Below are positions 9,001 to 18,082 of a stretch of 64,000 bases of DNA, piece by piece. The DNA is from Vallitalea pronyensis (GTDB lineage Bacteria; Bacillota; Clostridia; Lachnospirales; Vallitaleaceae). The notes under the pieces were generated by a model. That model was not told the origin of the DNA. It made no database searches and saw nothing but the letters and a program-made list of their open reading frames with translations. Both the position numbers and the translations under genes were made by a program. The first letter of the stretch is position 1. The number at the start of each line of letters is the position of its first letter. The stretch spans positions 4,483,001 to 4,547,000 of the forward strand of contig NZ_CP058649.1 of the NCBI RefSeq assembly GCF_018141445.1, in the 5' to 3' direction.

Positions 9001-10626
9001 AAGCCCGGCGAAGGTGGACACTTGCCTGGTCATAAAGTAACAGAAGCCATTGCGAAAGTAAGACACTCAACACCTGGTATTGACTTAATATCACCTCCAC
9101 CACATCATGATATCTATTCTATTGAGGATTTGGCTCAATTAATCTATGATCTTAAGAATGTGAATGAACAAGCAAGAATTAATGTAAAGCTTGTTTCAGA
9201 AGTAGGTGTTGGTACCGTTGCCGCTGGTGTAGCTAAAGCACATGCTGATGTTGTCCTTGTATCCGGTCATGATGGCGGTACAGGTGCATCGCCAGCTAGT
9301 TCCATTAAGTATGCGGGTCTTCCATGGGAACTTGGTCTTGCTGAAACGCAGCAGACCTTATTGATGAATGACCTTCGAAGCCGTATCGTGGTTCAGACAG
9401 ATGGTCAATTAAAAACAGGTCGTGACGTGGCTGTGGCCGCTCTACTTGGCGCAGAGGAATTTGGATTTGCAACAGCCGCACTTGTGGTTAGTGGATGTAT
9501 CATGATGAGAAAATGTCAAAAGAACACATGTCCAGTAGGGGTTGCTACCCAGGACCCTGAGCTTCGCAAACATTTTACAGGCAAGCCTGAGCATCTCATT
9601 AACTTCTTCACGTTCTTAGCAACGGAGCTTAGAGAGTACATGGCAGAGATGGGCTTTAAAACCGTTAGTGATATGGTGGGACGTGTTGACATGTTAGAAC
9701 CTAATGCACTTAGGATGCATCCAAAAGCACAACAAATTGATTTTAATGCGATTCTCTATCGTCCTGAACTACCATCACGAATTGGTCCACGCTGTGTCAA
9801 AGACCAAGAACATGGTCTTGAAACTATTTTCGACCGTACGTTAATTAAGGATGCTAAAGAAGCCATTGCAACAGGTGCAAAAGTATATCAAGAGTACCCT
9901 ATACGTAATATTCATCGTACAGTAGGCACCATGCTTGCAGGTGAAGTAGCTAAAAAATATGGTGGAAAAGGACTTGAAGAAGATACCATTCACTATAAAT
10001 TCAATGGTTCTGCTGGTCAGAGCTTTGGATGTTTTGCCACATCTGGCATGACCCTTGAACTAGAAGGTGACGCCAATGATTATCTTGGAAAAGGTTTATC
10101 TGGTGGTAAATTGATTGTTTATCCTAACAAGGCTGCTACATTTGAGGCAGATAAAAACATCATTGTTGGTAACACCTTGTTGTACGGCGCTACAGAAGGC
10201 CAAGTCTATATTAATGGTATTGCCGGTGAGCGTTTTGCCGTACGTAACTCTGGTGCAACTGCTGTTGTTGAAGGTGTTGGTGACCATGGCTGTGAATACA
10301 TGACAGGTGGTTTAGCCCTTATCCTTGGACCAACAGGACGTAACTTTGCAGCAGGTATGAGTGGTGGTATTGCTTATGTTCTTGATGAAGCTGGAGATTT
10401 CGAAGAAAATCGATGTAACTATCAATTAGTTGTTACGGAATCTCTACAAGATGATGATTACGAAATGGTGCAGAAACTGATGGAAAGACACGTAGCTCAT
10501 ACAAACAGCAAAAAAGCAAAAGCTATTCTTGAGCGCTTTGAAGATTACAAGGAGAAATTTGTAAAAGTTATTTCTCCTGCCTATAAAGAAGTATTGCTTA
10601 AAAAGAAAGCTAAGGAGGTGTGCTAG
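6100..10626 (+). CDS. gltB: Glutamate synthase, large (alpha) subunit
   Basis: About 1508 aa, the usual GltB size. With GltD it converts glutamine and 2-oxoglutarate to two glutamates using NAD(P)H. Domains in order: a class II glutamine amidotransferase whose catalytic Cys (DNCGVGF) becomes N-terminal after removal of a propeptide of about two dozen residues; a central domain; the FMN-binding synthase barrel with RFGVTTEYL and the iron-sulfur cysteines CIMMRKCQKNTC; and a C-terminal glycine-rich beta-helix (GGLSGGKLIVYP). GTG 6094, ATG 6097 and ATG 6100 are all in frame. AGGAGG at 6086-6091 is best spaced for 6100. It is followed after one base by gltD, in one operon. Confidence 0.96.
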   Translation: MHNTYGLPKKQGLYDPQFEKDNCGVGFIAHMKGNKSHAIIEQGLEVLVNLTHRGAVGSDPDSGDGAGILIQIPHAFLKKEMAKLNFSLPEPEEYGVGMIFLPQEPNARYFCEGVFEKHLADEGLTLIGWRNVPINDRACGLTARGTRPMVHQVFIERGNLSPEAFETKLYLVRKLVEKAIREAGHDYTEAFYICSLSSKTIVYKGQLLARQIPEFYPDLTDSSMVSAIALVHQRYSTNTFPSWDRSQPFRFLAHNGEINTLRGNVNWMNAREGILKSDLLGDDIKKLFPIITPGGSDSMNLDNALELLVASGKSLSHAISMLVPEAWQEHTTMDEDKKAFYEYHARLMEPWDGPAGIAFTDGVQIGATLDRNGLRPARYLVTEDDIVVMASETGVLPFESQSILKKGRLEPGKMFLIDTKEGRIISDEEIKSGLSSKHPYKEWIGKNRLTIDDLPHPHDPAVISDDRLLRIQKVFGYTEEELKRILAPMVDLGKEAISSMGNDAPLAVLSDEPQLLTNYFKQLFAQVTNPPIDPIREKLVMSLKQFIGYKGNILRDLKPKKNINFIELDQPILDNASFEKIRHIHHKDIRSVKIPITFSASKGGTGLEEALDSLNERVIRNIEEGYNVIILSDRYIDKYNAPIPSLLATASVHHHLISQKLRTKVDIIVEAGDARDVMHMALLIGYGATAINPYVAFDTILHLTTHKLYVTEELSEKEAYKRYIKALGSGLLKILSKMGIGTLQSYHGAQIFEAVGIHGDVIDRYFPGTPSRIEGIGLDIIAEEVIVRHSNAFNTYRNPYRNLLEGGNLHWRTESEAHLFNPDTISKLQQSCRTGNYNLFKEYAQLVNDQSKKLCTIRGLLDFKTMGAIPLEEVESVESIVKRFATGAMSFGSLSKEVHETLAIAMNQIGGKSNSGEGGEDPLRFVRGTDGTSRNSAIKQVASGRFGVTTEYLVNAEELQIKMAQGAKPGEGGHLPGHKVTEAIAKVRHSTPGIDLISPPPHHDIYSIEDLAQLIYDLKNVNEQARINVKLVSEVGVGTVAAGVAKAHADVVLVSGHDGGTGASPASSIKYAGLPWELGLAETQQTLLMNDLRSRIVVQTDGQLKTGRDVAVAALLGAEEFGFATAALVVSGCIMMRKCQKNTCPVGVATQDPELRKHFTGKPEHLINFFTFLATELREYMAEMGFKTVSDMVGRVDMLEPNALRMHPKAQQIDFNAILYRPELPSRIGPRCVKDQEHGLETIFDRTLIKDAKEAIATGAKVYQEYPIRNIHRTVGTMLAGEVAKKYGGKGLEEDTIHYKFNGSAGQSFGCFATSGMTLELEGDANDYLGKGLSGGKLIVYPNKAATFEADKNIIVGNTLLYGATEGQVYINGIAGERFAVRNSGATAVVEGVGDHGCEYMTGGLALILGPTGRNFAAGMSGGIAYVLDEAGDFEENRCNYQLVVTESLQDDDYEMVQKLMERHVAHTNSKKAKAILERFEDYKEKFVKVISPAYKEVLLKKKAKEVC

Positions 10627-10627
10627 T

Positions 10628-12091
10628 ATGGGAAACCCAACAGGATTCAAGAAATATCCTCGTAAAGTAGGTAGCTATAAACCCGAGCTTAAACGTATTA
10701 AAGACTTTGACGATATCTATATTCCATTGGAAGATGAAGAGATTAAAACCCAGGCTTCTCGTTGCATGGATTGTGGTGTACCCTTTTGCAGCTATAACTG
10801 CCCTCTTGGCAATATTATCCCCGATTATAACGATCTTGTTTACCATGATCAATGGGATAAAGCCCTTGAGGTTCTACACTCCACCAACAACTTCCCTGAG
10901 TTCACTGGTAAAATCTGTCCAGCACTCTGTGAAGCATCATGTGTCCTTGGTATTCATAATGACCCTATTACCTGTAAACAAGTGGAGCTTGCCATTATTG
11001 AGCGGGGATGGGAAAAAGGTATTGTGAAACCTCAACCACCAGCTGTATTATCTGGTAGAAAAGTAGCCATTGTTGGTTCAGGACCATCTGGTCTTGCAGC
11101 AGCTCAGCAATTGGCACGCGTTGGTCATAGTGTAACGGTATATGAACGTGAAGATGCTGTAGGCGGCTGCCTACGCTATGGTATACCCGATTACAAATTA
11201 CCACAGATGTACATTGACCGTCGTGTAGAGCAAATGGAAGAAGAAGGTGTTACCTTCCTAACCAACACCAATGTAGGCGTTGATGTATCCGTTGATGAGC
11301 TAAAAGAGACCTTTGATGTGATTTGCCTCACTGGTGGTTCAACCACCCCAAGAGATCTGGATGTATCTGGAAGAAACCTAGATGGTATACATTTTGCGAT
11401 GGACTTCTTGCCACAGGCAAATAAATTAAATGCAGGTAAAGAAATTCCTTCTACTCAAGTTATCTCAGCAAAAGATAAAAAGGTTGTTGTTATCGGTGGC
11501 GGCGATACAGGTTCAGACTGTGTGGGTACATCTATTCGCCAAGGCGCTGTGGATGTCATTCAACTGGAATTATTAGATGCACCACCCATAGAACGGACAG
11601 AAAGCCAACCGTGGCCTGTATACCCTATGATTCTTAGAACATCTTCTTCCCATAAAGAAGCTTATGCTAAGTTTGGTAAAGACATCAGAAATTACAGTAT
11701 CGCCACAAAATCCTTTGAAGGCGAACACGGTAAGGTGACGAAAATTAATTGCATTAAATTAGAATGGTCAACAGATGCTAATGGTAGAAAATCCATGAAA
11801 GAAATTCCAGGAAGTGAATTTCAATTAGAAGCAGACCTTGTCCTATTTGCAATGGGCTTCTTGCATCCTGAACATAAAGGTATGTTAGATGACTTAGGTG
11901 TTGCTTATGACAATCGTGGTAACGTATCTTCTGATAACTGCTACATGACCAATATTGAAGGTATCTTCACTGCTGGCGATATGCGACGAGGTCAATCCCT
12001 TGTGGTTCATGCTATTGCAGAGGGACGTAAGCTGGCACAGTGTGTTGACAAGTATTTAATAGGCTCTACATTCTTAAGAAGCTCCTTATAA
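10628..12091 (+). CDS. gltD: Glutamate synthase, small (beta) subunit
   Basis: 487 aa. It is the NAD(P)H-oxidising flavoprotein that passes electrons to GltB. The N-terminus has the two 4Fe-4S cysteine clusters (CMDCGVPFC and CPALCEASC). The FAD-binding Rossmann motif VAIVGSGPSGLAAA follows near residue 140, the second nucleotide-binding motif VVVIGGGDTGSDC near 285, and the FAD-closing motif GIFTAGDMRRG near 442. AAGGAGG lies inside the 3' end of gltB. A strong terminator ends the operon. Confidence 0.96.
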   Translation: MGNPTGFKKYPRKVGSYKPELKRIKDFDDIYIPLEDEEIKTQASRCMDCGVPFCSYNCPLGNIIPDYNDLVYHDQWDKALEVLHSTNNFPEFTGKICPALCEASCVLGIHNDPITCKQVELAIIERGWEKGIVKPQPPAVLSGRKVAIVGSGPSGLAAAQQLARVGHSVTVYEREDAVGGCLRYGIPDYKLPQMYIDRRVEQMEEEGVTFLTNTNVGVDVSVDELKETFDVICLTGGSTTPRDLDVSGRNLDGIHFAMDFLPQANKLNAGKEIPSTQVISAKDKKVVVIGGGDTGSDCVGTSIRQGAVDVIQLELLDAPPIERTESQPWPVYPMILRTSSSHKEAYAKFGKDIRNYSIATKSFEGEHGKVTKINCIKLEWSTDANGRKSMKEIPGSEFQLEADLVLFAMGFLHPEHKGMLDDLGVAYDNRGNVSSDNCYMTNIEGIFTAGDMRRGQSLVVHAIAEGRKLAQCVDKYLIGSTFLRSSL

Positions 12092-12100
12092 TAAGGTTAC

Positions 12101-12133
12101 AAGCCCCATCTTTCATAAAGATGGGGCTTTTTT
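12101..12133 (+). terminator. Terminator of gltB-gltD
   Basis: A GC-rich stem (AAGCCCCATCTTT paired with AAGATGGGGCTT) has a 4-nt CATA loop and is followed by a T-run. It lies 10 bp after the gltD stop. Confidence 0.92.
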
Positions 12134-12173
12134 ACGCATTATTTTAGTCATTTAATGCATCATGACACACTAT

Positions 12174-13199
12174 CTACGAAACAATTTCATTACATAATTG
12201 GGTATATGAAATACCCATGGCTAATGCTTCTTGAGGGATGAGGCTGGTGGGTGTCATACCAGGAAGCGTATTGGCTTCAAGACAGTACATATCACCCTTT
12301 TCATCTAACATAAAATCAATTCTTGAGTAAGTGCCTAGACGTAAACATGTGTGAACGTTTAGCGCAAGCTTTTGCATGCCTATCGTTGTTGCAGTTGTTA
12401 TACGAGCTGGACAAATCTCAGTCGCCATATTAGGTTGATATTTGTTTTTATAGTCATAAAAACCTGTTTTAGGAATAATCTCAATAACAGGTAAGGCTTC
12501 TCCCTTTAGAAGACCCACTGAAAATTCTCTGCCAACTATTTTCTTTTCAATCATGACTTTGGATTCAATTTTTTTTGCATCTGCGATAGCTTTTTGCAGT
12601 TCATCTTGTGTACTGACCATGGATATACCTATACTTGAACCATTACTACAGGGTTTAACCACACAAGGTAAACCCATTGTCTGAATCACATGCTGCTCTG
12701 TCATCCCATCTTCTAACATAACCCAATGGGGTGTGGGAATATTACCTTCACGCATGAGTTTTTTACTTATATCTTTGTCCATGGCTAAAAGGCTCCCGAT
12801 ATAACCTGTTCCAGTATAAGGAATACCTAACACATCAAAAGTTGCTTGTATTTGTCCATTCTCCCCTATTGAACCATGTAAAGCAATAAAAACCTTATCC
12901 GCAGCTTGGCAGTTTTTTATGACATTAGGTCCAATAAGAGAATCGCCATTGCTGCAATTATTTTTTATTGCATGTAAATCCGGAGCTGTCTCAGGCACGT
13001 TATATACATAGGGAACATGGCTCTTATCCTTAAATAAATGTTCTAGATTAATGTCCTTTAAGGAAATACCTTCATAAACATCCAGTAATAAGACGCGATG
13101 ACCGGCTTCCCTAAGAGCATTCGCAATAAGACTGCCTGAACTAAGGGACACATCTCGTTCGTGACTTAGTCCACCTGCTAGAACAACAATTTTCATCAT
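12174..13199 (-). CDS. ddl: D-alanine--D-alanine ligase
   Basis: 341 aa ATP-grasp enzyme that joins two D-alanines for the peptidoglycan stem peptide. The sequence shows the N-terminal LAGGLSHERDVSLSSG motif, HGSIGENGQIQ in the substrate site, KPCSNGSSIGIS in the ATP-grasp fold, and the Mg-binding CLEANTLPGMTP near the C-terminus. I see no motif that would indicate a D-lactate ligase, but specificity cannot be read with certainty. It lies 30 bp downstream of murE on the same strand, so the two are likely co-transcribed. Two ATG codons occur at the start behind GAGGTGG. Confidence 0.93.
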   Translation of the reverse strand: MMKIVVLAGGLSHERDVSLSSGSLIANALREAGHRVLLLDVYEGISLKDINLEHLFKDKSHVPYVYNVPETAPDLHAIKNNCSNGDSLIGPNVIKNCQAADKVFIALHGSIGENGQIQATFDVLGIPYTGTGYIGSLLAMDKDISKKLMREGNIPTPHWVMLEDGMTEQHVIQTMGLPCVVKPCSNGSSIGISMVSTQDELQKAIADAKKIESKVMIEKKIVGREFSVGLLKGEALPVIEIIPKTGFYDYKNKYQPNMATEICPARITTATTIGMQKLALNVHTCLRLGTYSRIDFMLDEKGDMYCLEANTLPGMTPTSLIPQEALAMGISYTQLCNEIVS

Positions 13200-13229
13200 T
13201 CCACCTCATTTTTAGTTATATACTTGATT

Positions 13230-14711
13230 TTATTTGAGTACAGACACGGAATCTGTCTCCATCATAAAATAATCTTCAATCACTTCTGCGTCATTAAAAT
13301 AAATGGACAATCCTTTTCTTATTTGGTAATTTTCATGCCCCTTACCTGCCACGATAACGATATCGCCTTTTGATGCTTTTGATAAGGCTTGAAAAATAGC
13401 TTTTTTACGGTCTTCTATCTTTTCATAAGTACATCTTGCTCCCATGATACCTACTTCGATATCACGTATGATCTCTACTGGGTCTTCGTCCCTTGGATTA
13501 TCCGATGTAAGAATACAATGATCTGCATACATACCGGCAATCTTGCCCATAATGGGCCGCTTCGATTTATCTCGGTTTCCCCCACAACCAAATACCACAT
13601 ATATCTTCCCTGACGATAATTTCTTAGCAGATTGTAAAAGCTGCTCTAAACTATCTGGGGAATGGGCATAATCTACGATGGTAAAGATATCCTTTAGATT
13701 GGGTATTCTTTCAAATCGCCCAGGTATAAACATCACTTGACCAATGCCTCCAATAATTTCATCCAGTTCTAAGCCTAATGCATAACAAGAGGCAATAGCT
13801 GCTAAGGCATTATAAATGGTAAATTCACCCGGTATACTTAATGTCACTTTACTTTCTGTATCATTATGAACTAACGTAAACACGCTTCCACGGGAGGTAT
13901 ACTGAATATCTTTTGCTGTAAAATCAGCATGCCGCATAATACCGAATGTGATGACAGGACACTGTGCCCTACTTGCAAATGCTTCGCCAACAGGGTCATC
14001 TATGTTGATAACAGCTTTCTTACACATGCTAAATAATTTAGCTTTTGCAGCTTGATAAGCTTCCATGGTACCGTGTTCATCCAGATGATCTCTTGATAGA
14101 TTGGTAAACACACCAATATTAAAATCACAACCTATGACTCTATCTCTTTCCAAAGCCGTAGATGTAACTTCCATGACCGCATATTCTACCCCTTTTTCCA
14201 CCATCTCGGCAAAGGAACTCTGCAGTTCGAGTGCATCAGGTGTGGTCGGGTTAATCTTAACTGTCTTAAGACGCTTCGGTCCAACGGTGTTTTTAATGGT
14301 ACCAATAAGTCCTGACCGTTTTCCAATATGATCCATGATGCCATCAATTAGAAATGAGGTACTGGTTTTACCATTGGTACCTGTTATACCAATAAGTTTA
14401 AGCTTTTTGGATGGTTCATGGTAAAACCGATTGGCCAATATAGCCATGGTTTTTCGTGTATGATCTACTCTTAGCACGGTAACTTCTTTTGGTACTTCAT
14501 ACATATCATCTTCAAGTATAATGGATGTAGCTCCTTCTCTGACAGCATCCATGATAAAATCATGGCGGTTAACATGCTTATTACGTACTGCAATAAACAA
14601 TGCCCCCTCCTTAACTCTTCTTGAATCCCAGCATAATTGTTTTACATCTGTATGGACATCACCTTGTATGATTTCATAGGTTAAGCCTTCCATTAATGTA
14701 CTTAATTTCAT
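13230..14711 (-). CDS. murE: UDP-MurNAc-tripeptide synthetase (meso-DAP adding)
   Basis: 493 aa from the preferred ATG at 14711, which has AGGGGG seven bases upstream. An upstream in-frame start at 14741 lacks such a site. MurE adds the third residue of the stem peptide. The ATP-binding GITGTNGKTST motif lies near residue 110, and LTSDNPRDEDP near 400 contains DNPR, the known determinant for meso-diaminopimelate rather than lysine. It is followed by ddl. Other mur genes are not in the window, so this is an isolated pair and may be a second copy. Confidence 0.93.
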   Translation of the reverse strand: MKLSTLMEGLTYEIIQGDVHTDVKQLCWDSRRVKEGALFIAVRNKHVNRHDFIMDAVREGATSIILEDDMYEVPKEVTVLRVDHTRKTMAILANRFYHEPSKKLKLIGITGTNGKTSTSFLIDGIMDHIGKRSGLIGTIKNTVGPKRLKTVKINPTTPDALELQSSFAEMVEKGVEYAVMEVTSTALERDRVIGCDFNIGVFTNLSRDHLDEHGTMEAYQAAKAKLFSMCKKAVINIDDPVGEAFASRAQCPVITFGIMRHADFTAKDIQYTSRGSVFTLVHNDTESKVTLSIPGEFTIYNALAAIASCYALGLELDEIIGGIGQVMFIPGRFERIPNLKDIFTIVDYAHSPDSLEQLLQSAKKLSSGKIYVVFGCGGNRDKSKRPIMGKIAGMYADHCILTSDNPRDEDPVEIIRDIEVGIMGARCTYEKIEDRKKAIFQALSKASKGDIVIVAGKGHENYQIRKGLSIYFNDAEVIEDYFMMETDSVSVLK

Positions 14712-14953
14712 GATATTCCCCCTATTATTGATATGCTTCACAGTAAACTTTCCTCTGTACAGCTTTAATTACCTCTAGTATAGCATTATTTTTTACAACT
14801 AATATTGCATTATCTGTCTATTTTCTTGCAATAACTGCTATTCTGGTGATAAAATAGTTATATGGATATGTAAATAACCATAAACTTATGAGGCATGTTC
14901 GCTGATATTTGGTTACCATATAAGCCCTTAATATTAAGAAAGGAATCGAAAAA

Positions 14954-15811
14954 ATGGATAGACTAGGCAATGACTATAGCCAACGGGGTTATCTAAAAGA
15001 AGACTTTCGTTTGTTTCATTTAAAAGACCAAAATAAAGATGCTTTTTCACTCCATTATCACACTTTCCATAAGATTGTTTTCTTTCTTAGCGGTCAAGTT
15101 ACTTACTTAATCGAGGGTAAGTATTATAAGCTTAAACCTTGGGATATACTTCTTGTAGCCAAAAATCAAATACATATGCCCATTATCGATCCTCATGAAC
15201 CTTATGAACGTATGGTATTATGGGTAAATGATGCCTTTTTACAGCAAGATAAGGAAGAAGACAATAACCTTTTATCCTGTTTTCACATAGCCAGTCAGAA
15301 GAAGAATATTTTAAGGTTATATGAAACGGACCTTCATGCCACTAAGCACCGCTTGTATGCATTAAAAGATGCCCTATCTGATCAAGCTTTTGGTCACTAT
15401 ACCATGAATAAATGCCTGTTTCTTCAACTCATTGTTTGGCTTAATCGCTATTACTTAGGTGCTGATGCTCCCATTGCTGATGTGACCTATGATGAACGGA
15501 TTGAAACCCTTATTCACTATATTAACCACCACTTGGACGAACCCCTTCGTATTGATCAGTTAGCCGATACGGTCTATTTAAACAAGTACTACCTGATGCA
15601 TCTTTTTAAAGAACAAATCGGCTATCCTATTCATCGTTATATTTTGGAAAAGCGACTCATTCGTGCTTCTTCACTGGTTCGAGAAGGTGTCATGTTATCA
15701 GAAGTTTGTGATCGGTGTGGTTTTGGTGATTATTCCAGTTTTGTAAGAGCCTTTAAGAAAAAATTCGGCGTATCGCCCAAAAGGTATGCAAAATCCATGC
15801 CAATTAGTTAG
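14954..15811 (+). CDS. AraC-family transcriptional regulator
   Basis: 285 aa. The N-terminal half is a cupin-like sensor (HYHTFHKIVFFLSGQ, then KLKPWDILLVAKNQIH). The last 100 residues form the paired AraC helix-turn-helix: IDQLADTVYLNKYYLMHLFKEQIG, then LSEVCDRCGFGDYSSFVRAFKKKFGVSPKRY. It is transcribed divergently from murE and is followed by cspA, neither of which is an obvious partner. The ligand is unknown; cupin-type AraC proteins usually sense sugars. GGAA 8-9 bases upstream supports the ATG. Confidence 0.85.
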   Translation: MDRLGNDYSQRGYLKEDFRLFHLKDQNKDAFSLHYHTFHKIVFFLSGQVTYLIEGKYYKLKPWDILLVAKNQIHMPIIDPHEPYERMVLWVNDAFLQQDKEEDNNLLSCFHIASQKKNILRLYETDLHATKHRLYALKDALSDQAFGHYTMNKCLFLQLIVWLNRYYLGADAPIADVTYDERIETLIHYINHHLDEPLRIDQLADTVYLNKYYLMHLFKEQIGYPIHRYILEKRLIRASSLVREGVMLSEVCDRCGFGDYSSFVRAFKKKFGVSPKRYAKSMPIS

Positions 15812-15962
15812 ATAATTCAAGGCGTAGACAATAAAATGTTTTTATTAAACGAAGTTGCTAATCTTTTTGCAATAAAATTTGACATTTATCGTCTCCTATG
15901 ATAGCCTATATGAGTAAGGTTATACTTTGCCGTACAAAATATTAATTTTCGGAGGATTTTTA

Positions 15963-16163
15963 ATGAAAACTGGTGTAGTAAAATGGTTTAATAATGAAAA
16001 AGGATTTGGATTCATTTGTGTTGAAGGGGAAGAAGATGTATTTGTACATTTTTCTGCTATTCAAGGAGATGGATTTAAAACTCTAGAAGAAGGTCAAAAA
16101 GTTGAATTTGAGGTTACCGAAGGAACAAGAGGCCCTCAAGCAGAGAATGTAGTTAAACTATAA
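15963..16163 (+). CDS. Cold shock protein, CspA family
   Basis: 66 aa, one OB-fold domain. The RNA-binding motifs KGFGFI and VFVHFSAI are intact. It binds single-stranded RNA or DNA and melts secondary structure as an RNA chaperone in the cytoplasm. GGAGG precedes the ATG at 15963; a longer reading from 15927 has no ribosome site. The 150-bp upstream gap may provide a structured leader, as in other csp genes, but I could not define a promoter there. Confidence 0.95.
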   Translation: MKTGVVKWFNNEKGFGFICVEGEEDVFVHFSAIQGDGFKTLEEGQKVEFEVTEGTRGPQAENVVKL

Positions 16164-16172
16164 ATGAAATTT

Positions 16173-16205
16173 AAAAAAGAAGGTATCAAGACCTTCTTTT
16201 TTTTT
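16173..16205. terminator. Bidirectional terminator between cspA and the Gfo/Idh gene
   Basis: AGAAGGT and ACCTTCT form a stem with a 6-nt loop, flanked by an A-run on the left and a T-run on the right. It can end cspA on the plus strand and the oxidoreductase operon on the minus strand. An 11-bp tandem repeat (TTTGACGCTTA twice) follows at 16203-16224. Confidence 0.85.
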
Positions 16206-16242
16206 GACGCTTATTTGACGCTTATATGATTATCTTTGACAT

Positions 16243-17325
16243 TTATTCACATGCTGGTAATGCTTTTGGTTGTTCACATGTACTTTCTAATGTCACATGT
16301 TTTTCTGCATTAGATGCATCATGGAAGCCATGCATAATATCTAATACGTGGTAAGCTAATGCTCCACTTGCTTTAGGCTCTCTCTTCTCAATAATCGCAC
16401 TTGCCATATCAGCAAGGCCTAATCCTCTACTGTTATCTGCATAATCATGGGTAAGTGGCACTTCTTTCCATTCTTTATCTGATGGTAACTTCAATTGAAC
16501 TGTTCCACCAAAACCATTAGGATCGGGCACACTTAAGCTGCCTTTTGTACCATATATTTCGATGCGAGGTAATTGAGCTCCCCATACATCAAAACTTGTG
16601 ATAATCGTGCCGATTGCCCCATTTTCAAAAGCTATCATACCAGCAACATGTGTAGGCACTTCAACTTCTATCTTGGTGCCGTTTTTAGGCTCACTTGTGA
16701 TGGTACGTTCTGCAAAAGTCTTTCTTGTATAACCTGTGACTTGCTTAACAGGTCCCATAAGGTTAACCAAGGCTGTTATGTAATAAGGTCCCATGTCAAA
16801 CATGGGTCCGCCTCCAGCTTTATAATAAAATTCAGGTGCTGGATGCCAGCTTTCATGACCGTGACATACCATAAAAGCAGTGGCTGCAATGGGTTCACCG
16901 ATGACACCATCATCTATGAGTCTTCTACAAGTCTGAATACCAGCTCCTAGAAAGGTATCAGGCGCACAGCCAACTTTTAAGCCTTTTGACTTTGCTAAAT
17001 CCAATAAATATTGACCATCTTCTCTTGACAATACCAATGGTTTTTCGTTATACACATGTTTGCCTGCTTTAAGGGCTTGTTCTGCTACAATTTTATGTGC
17101 CTGTGGTGTGGTTAGGTTCAGAATCATATCAATGGTTTCATCTGCTAACATCTCATCTACTGTCATAGCTTTTACCTTGTATTTATCCCCTTGTGATTGT
17201 GCTTTATCCATATCTAAATCAGCACAGCCAACTACATCCAAAATATCAAATACACCTGTTGTGTTCTTTAGATAGATGTCGCTGATATTGCCACAACCAA
17301 TAATACCTACTTTTACCTTCTTCAT
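16243..17325 (-). CDS. Gfo/Idh/MocA family NAD(P)-dependent oxidoreductase
   Basis: 360 aa. The N-terminal Rossmann fold carries VGIIGCGNISDIY, and the NEKPLV motif near residue 95 contains the catalytic-site Lys-Pro of the family. The C-terminal alpha/beta domain has GGGPMFDMGPYY. Members oxidise or reduce sugars, inositols and their derivatives; the substrate here is unknown. It begins one base after the ThuA-domain gene, so the two form an operon. The AraC regulator further upstream on the same strand is a plausible controller. Confidence 0.9.
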   Translation of the reverse strand: MKKVKVGIIGCGNISDIYLKNTTGVFDILDVVGCADLDMDKAQSQGDKYKVKAMTVDEMLADETIDMILNLTTPQAHKIVAEQALKAGKHVYNEKPLVLSREDGQYLLDLAKSKGLKVGCAPDTFLGAGIQTCRRLIDDGVIGEPIAATAFMVCHGHESWHPAPEFYYKAGGGPMFDMGPYYITALVNLMGPVKQVTGYTRKTFAERTITSEPKNGTKIEVEVPTHVAGMIAFENGAIGTIITSFDVWGAQLPRIEIYGTKGSLSVPDPNGFGGTVQLKLPSDKEWKEVPLTHDYADNSRGLGLADMASAIIEKREPKASGALAYHVLDIMHGFHDASNAEKHVTLESTCEQPKALPACE

Positions 17326-17326
17326 G

Positions 17327-18025
17327 CTATCCCTCCTTATTATCAGCTTCTTTACTTACAGCCTTTGATTTACCTGCTGCCGCCCATAAGAATCCTCTGC
17401 GCATCATTTCAGATACTTCATCTATCTCCACTGTTTCTGCATGATGGCCTAGAGAATTGTAATACACTCTTCCCTGTCCCCATCTTTTTGTCCAAGCTAC
17501 AGGCATGCGAACAACACCGTTGGTGGTGTGATGGCCTTCTGCTATGGGAAAATCTGTGGTTGCTAATACTTGAACAGCTGGGTCTACATGCAAATAATAC
17601 TGCTCAGATGTTACTTTAAAATCTTCTATATCCTCCACAAGAGAACTGGAAGAAGGCATGATGTTAACGGTATAGGTTACACCATCACCACCAGGATGAC
17701 TCACCCAGTTGCCTCCTGTCATAAACTGCCATAATACACTTTGTCTAAAAGCATCGCACATGCCTCCATGACAGCCTGCAAGGCCAACACCTTGTGCAAC
17801 AGCTTCTGATACATTGTTCACGAAACCATCTTCGATTTCACCCATGGTCCATACAGGAACCAATAAATCATATGCCAATAGTCCTTCTTTGTCTTTTAGG
17901 CAATCTAACGTATCACTCACTACAACTTGAAAACCTTCTTTTTCAAGTACTGATTGAAAATGCTGGGCAACCTGTAGGGGTTCATGACCATCCCATCCCC
18001 CTTGAAATATTAACGCTTTCCTCAT
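17327..18025 (-). CDS. ThuA-domain protein (trehalose-utilisation-like)
   Basis: 232 aa, a single ThuA fold related to class I glutamine amidotransferases. Visible features are the N-terminal ALIFQGGWDGHEP, GLAGCHGGMCDAF near residue 84, and GQGRVYYNSLGHHAET near the C-terminus. ThuA proteins are frequent partners of Gfo/Idh oxidoreductases in sugar catabolism, where they probably act on keto-sugars, but the reaction is not settled. GGAGG precedes the start. Confidence 0.85.
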   Translation of the reverse strand: MRKALIFQGGWDGHEPLQVAQHFQSVLEKEGFQVVVSDTLDCLKDKEGLLAYDLLVPVWTMGEIEDGFVNNVSEAVAQGVGLAGCHGGMCDAFRQSVLWQFMTGGNWVSHPGGDGVTYTVNIMPSSSSLVEDIEDFKVTSEQYYLHVDPAVQVLATTDFPIAEGHHTTNGVVRMPVAWTKRWGQGRVYYNSLGHHAETVEIDEVSEMMRRGFLWAAAGKSKAVSKEADNKEG

Positions 18026-18082
18026 AAAAAAACCTCCATCATACTAGATTTTGCTCTCTTCAAAATCTACTATAACAGAGAT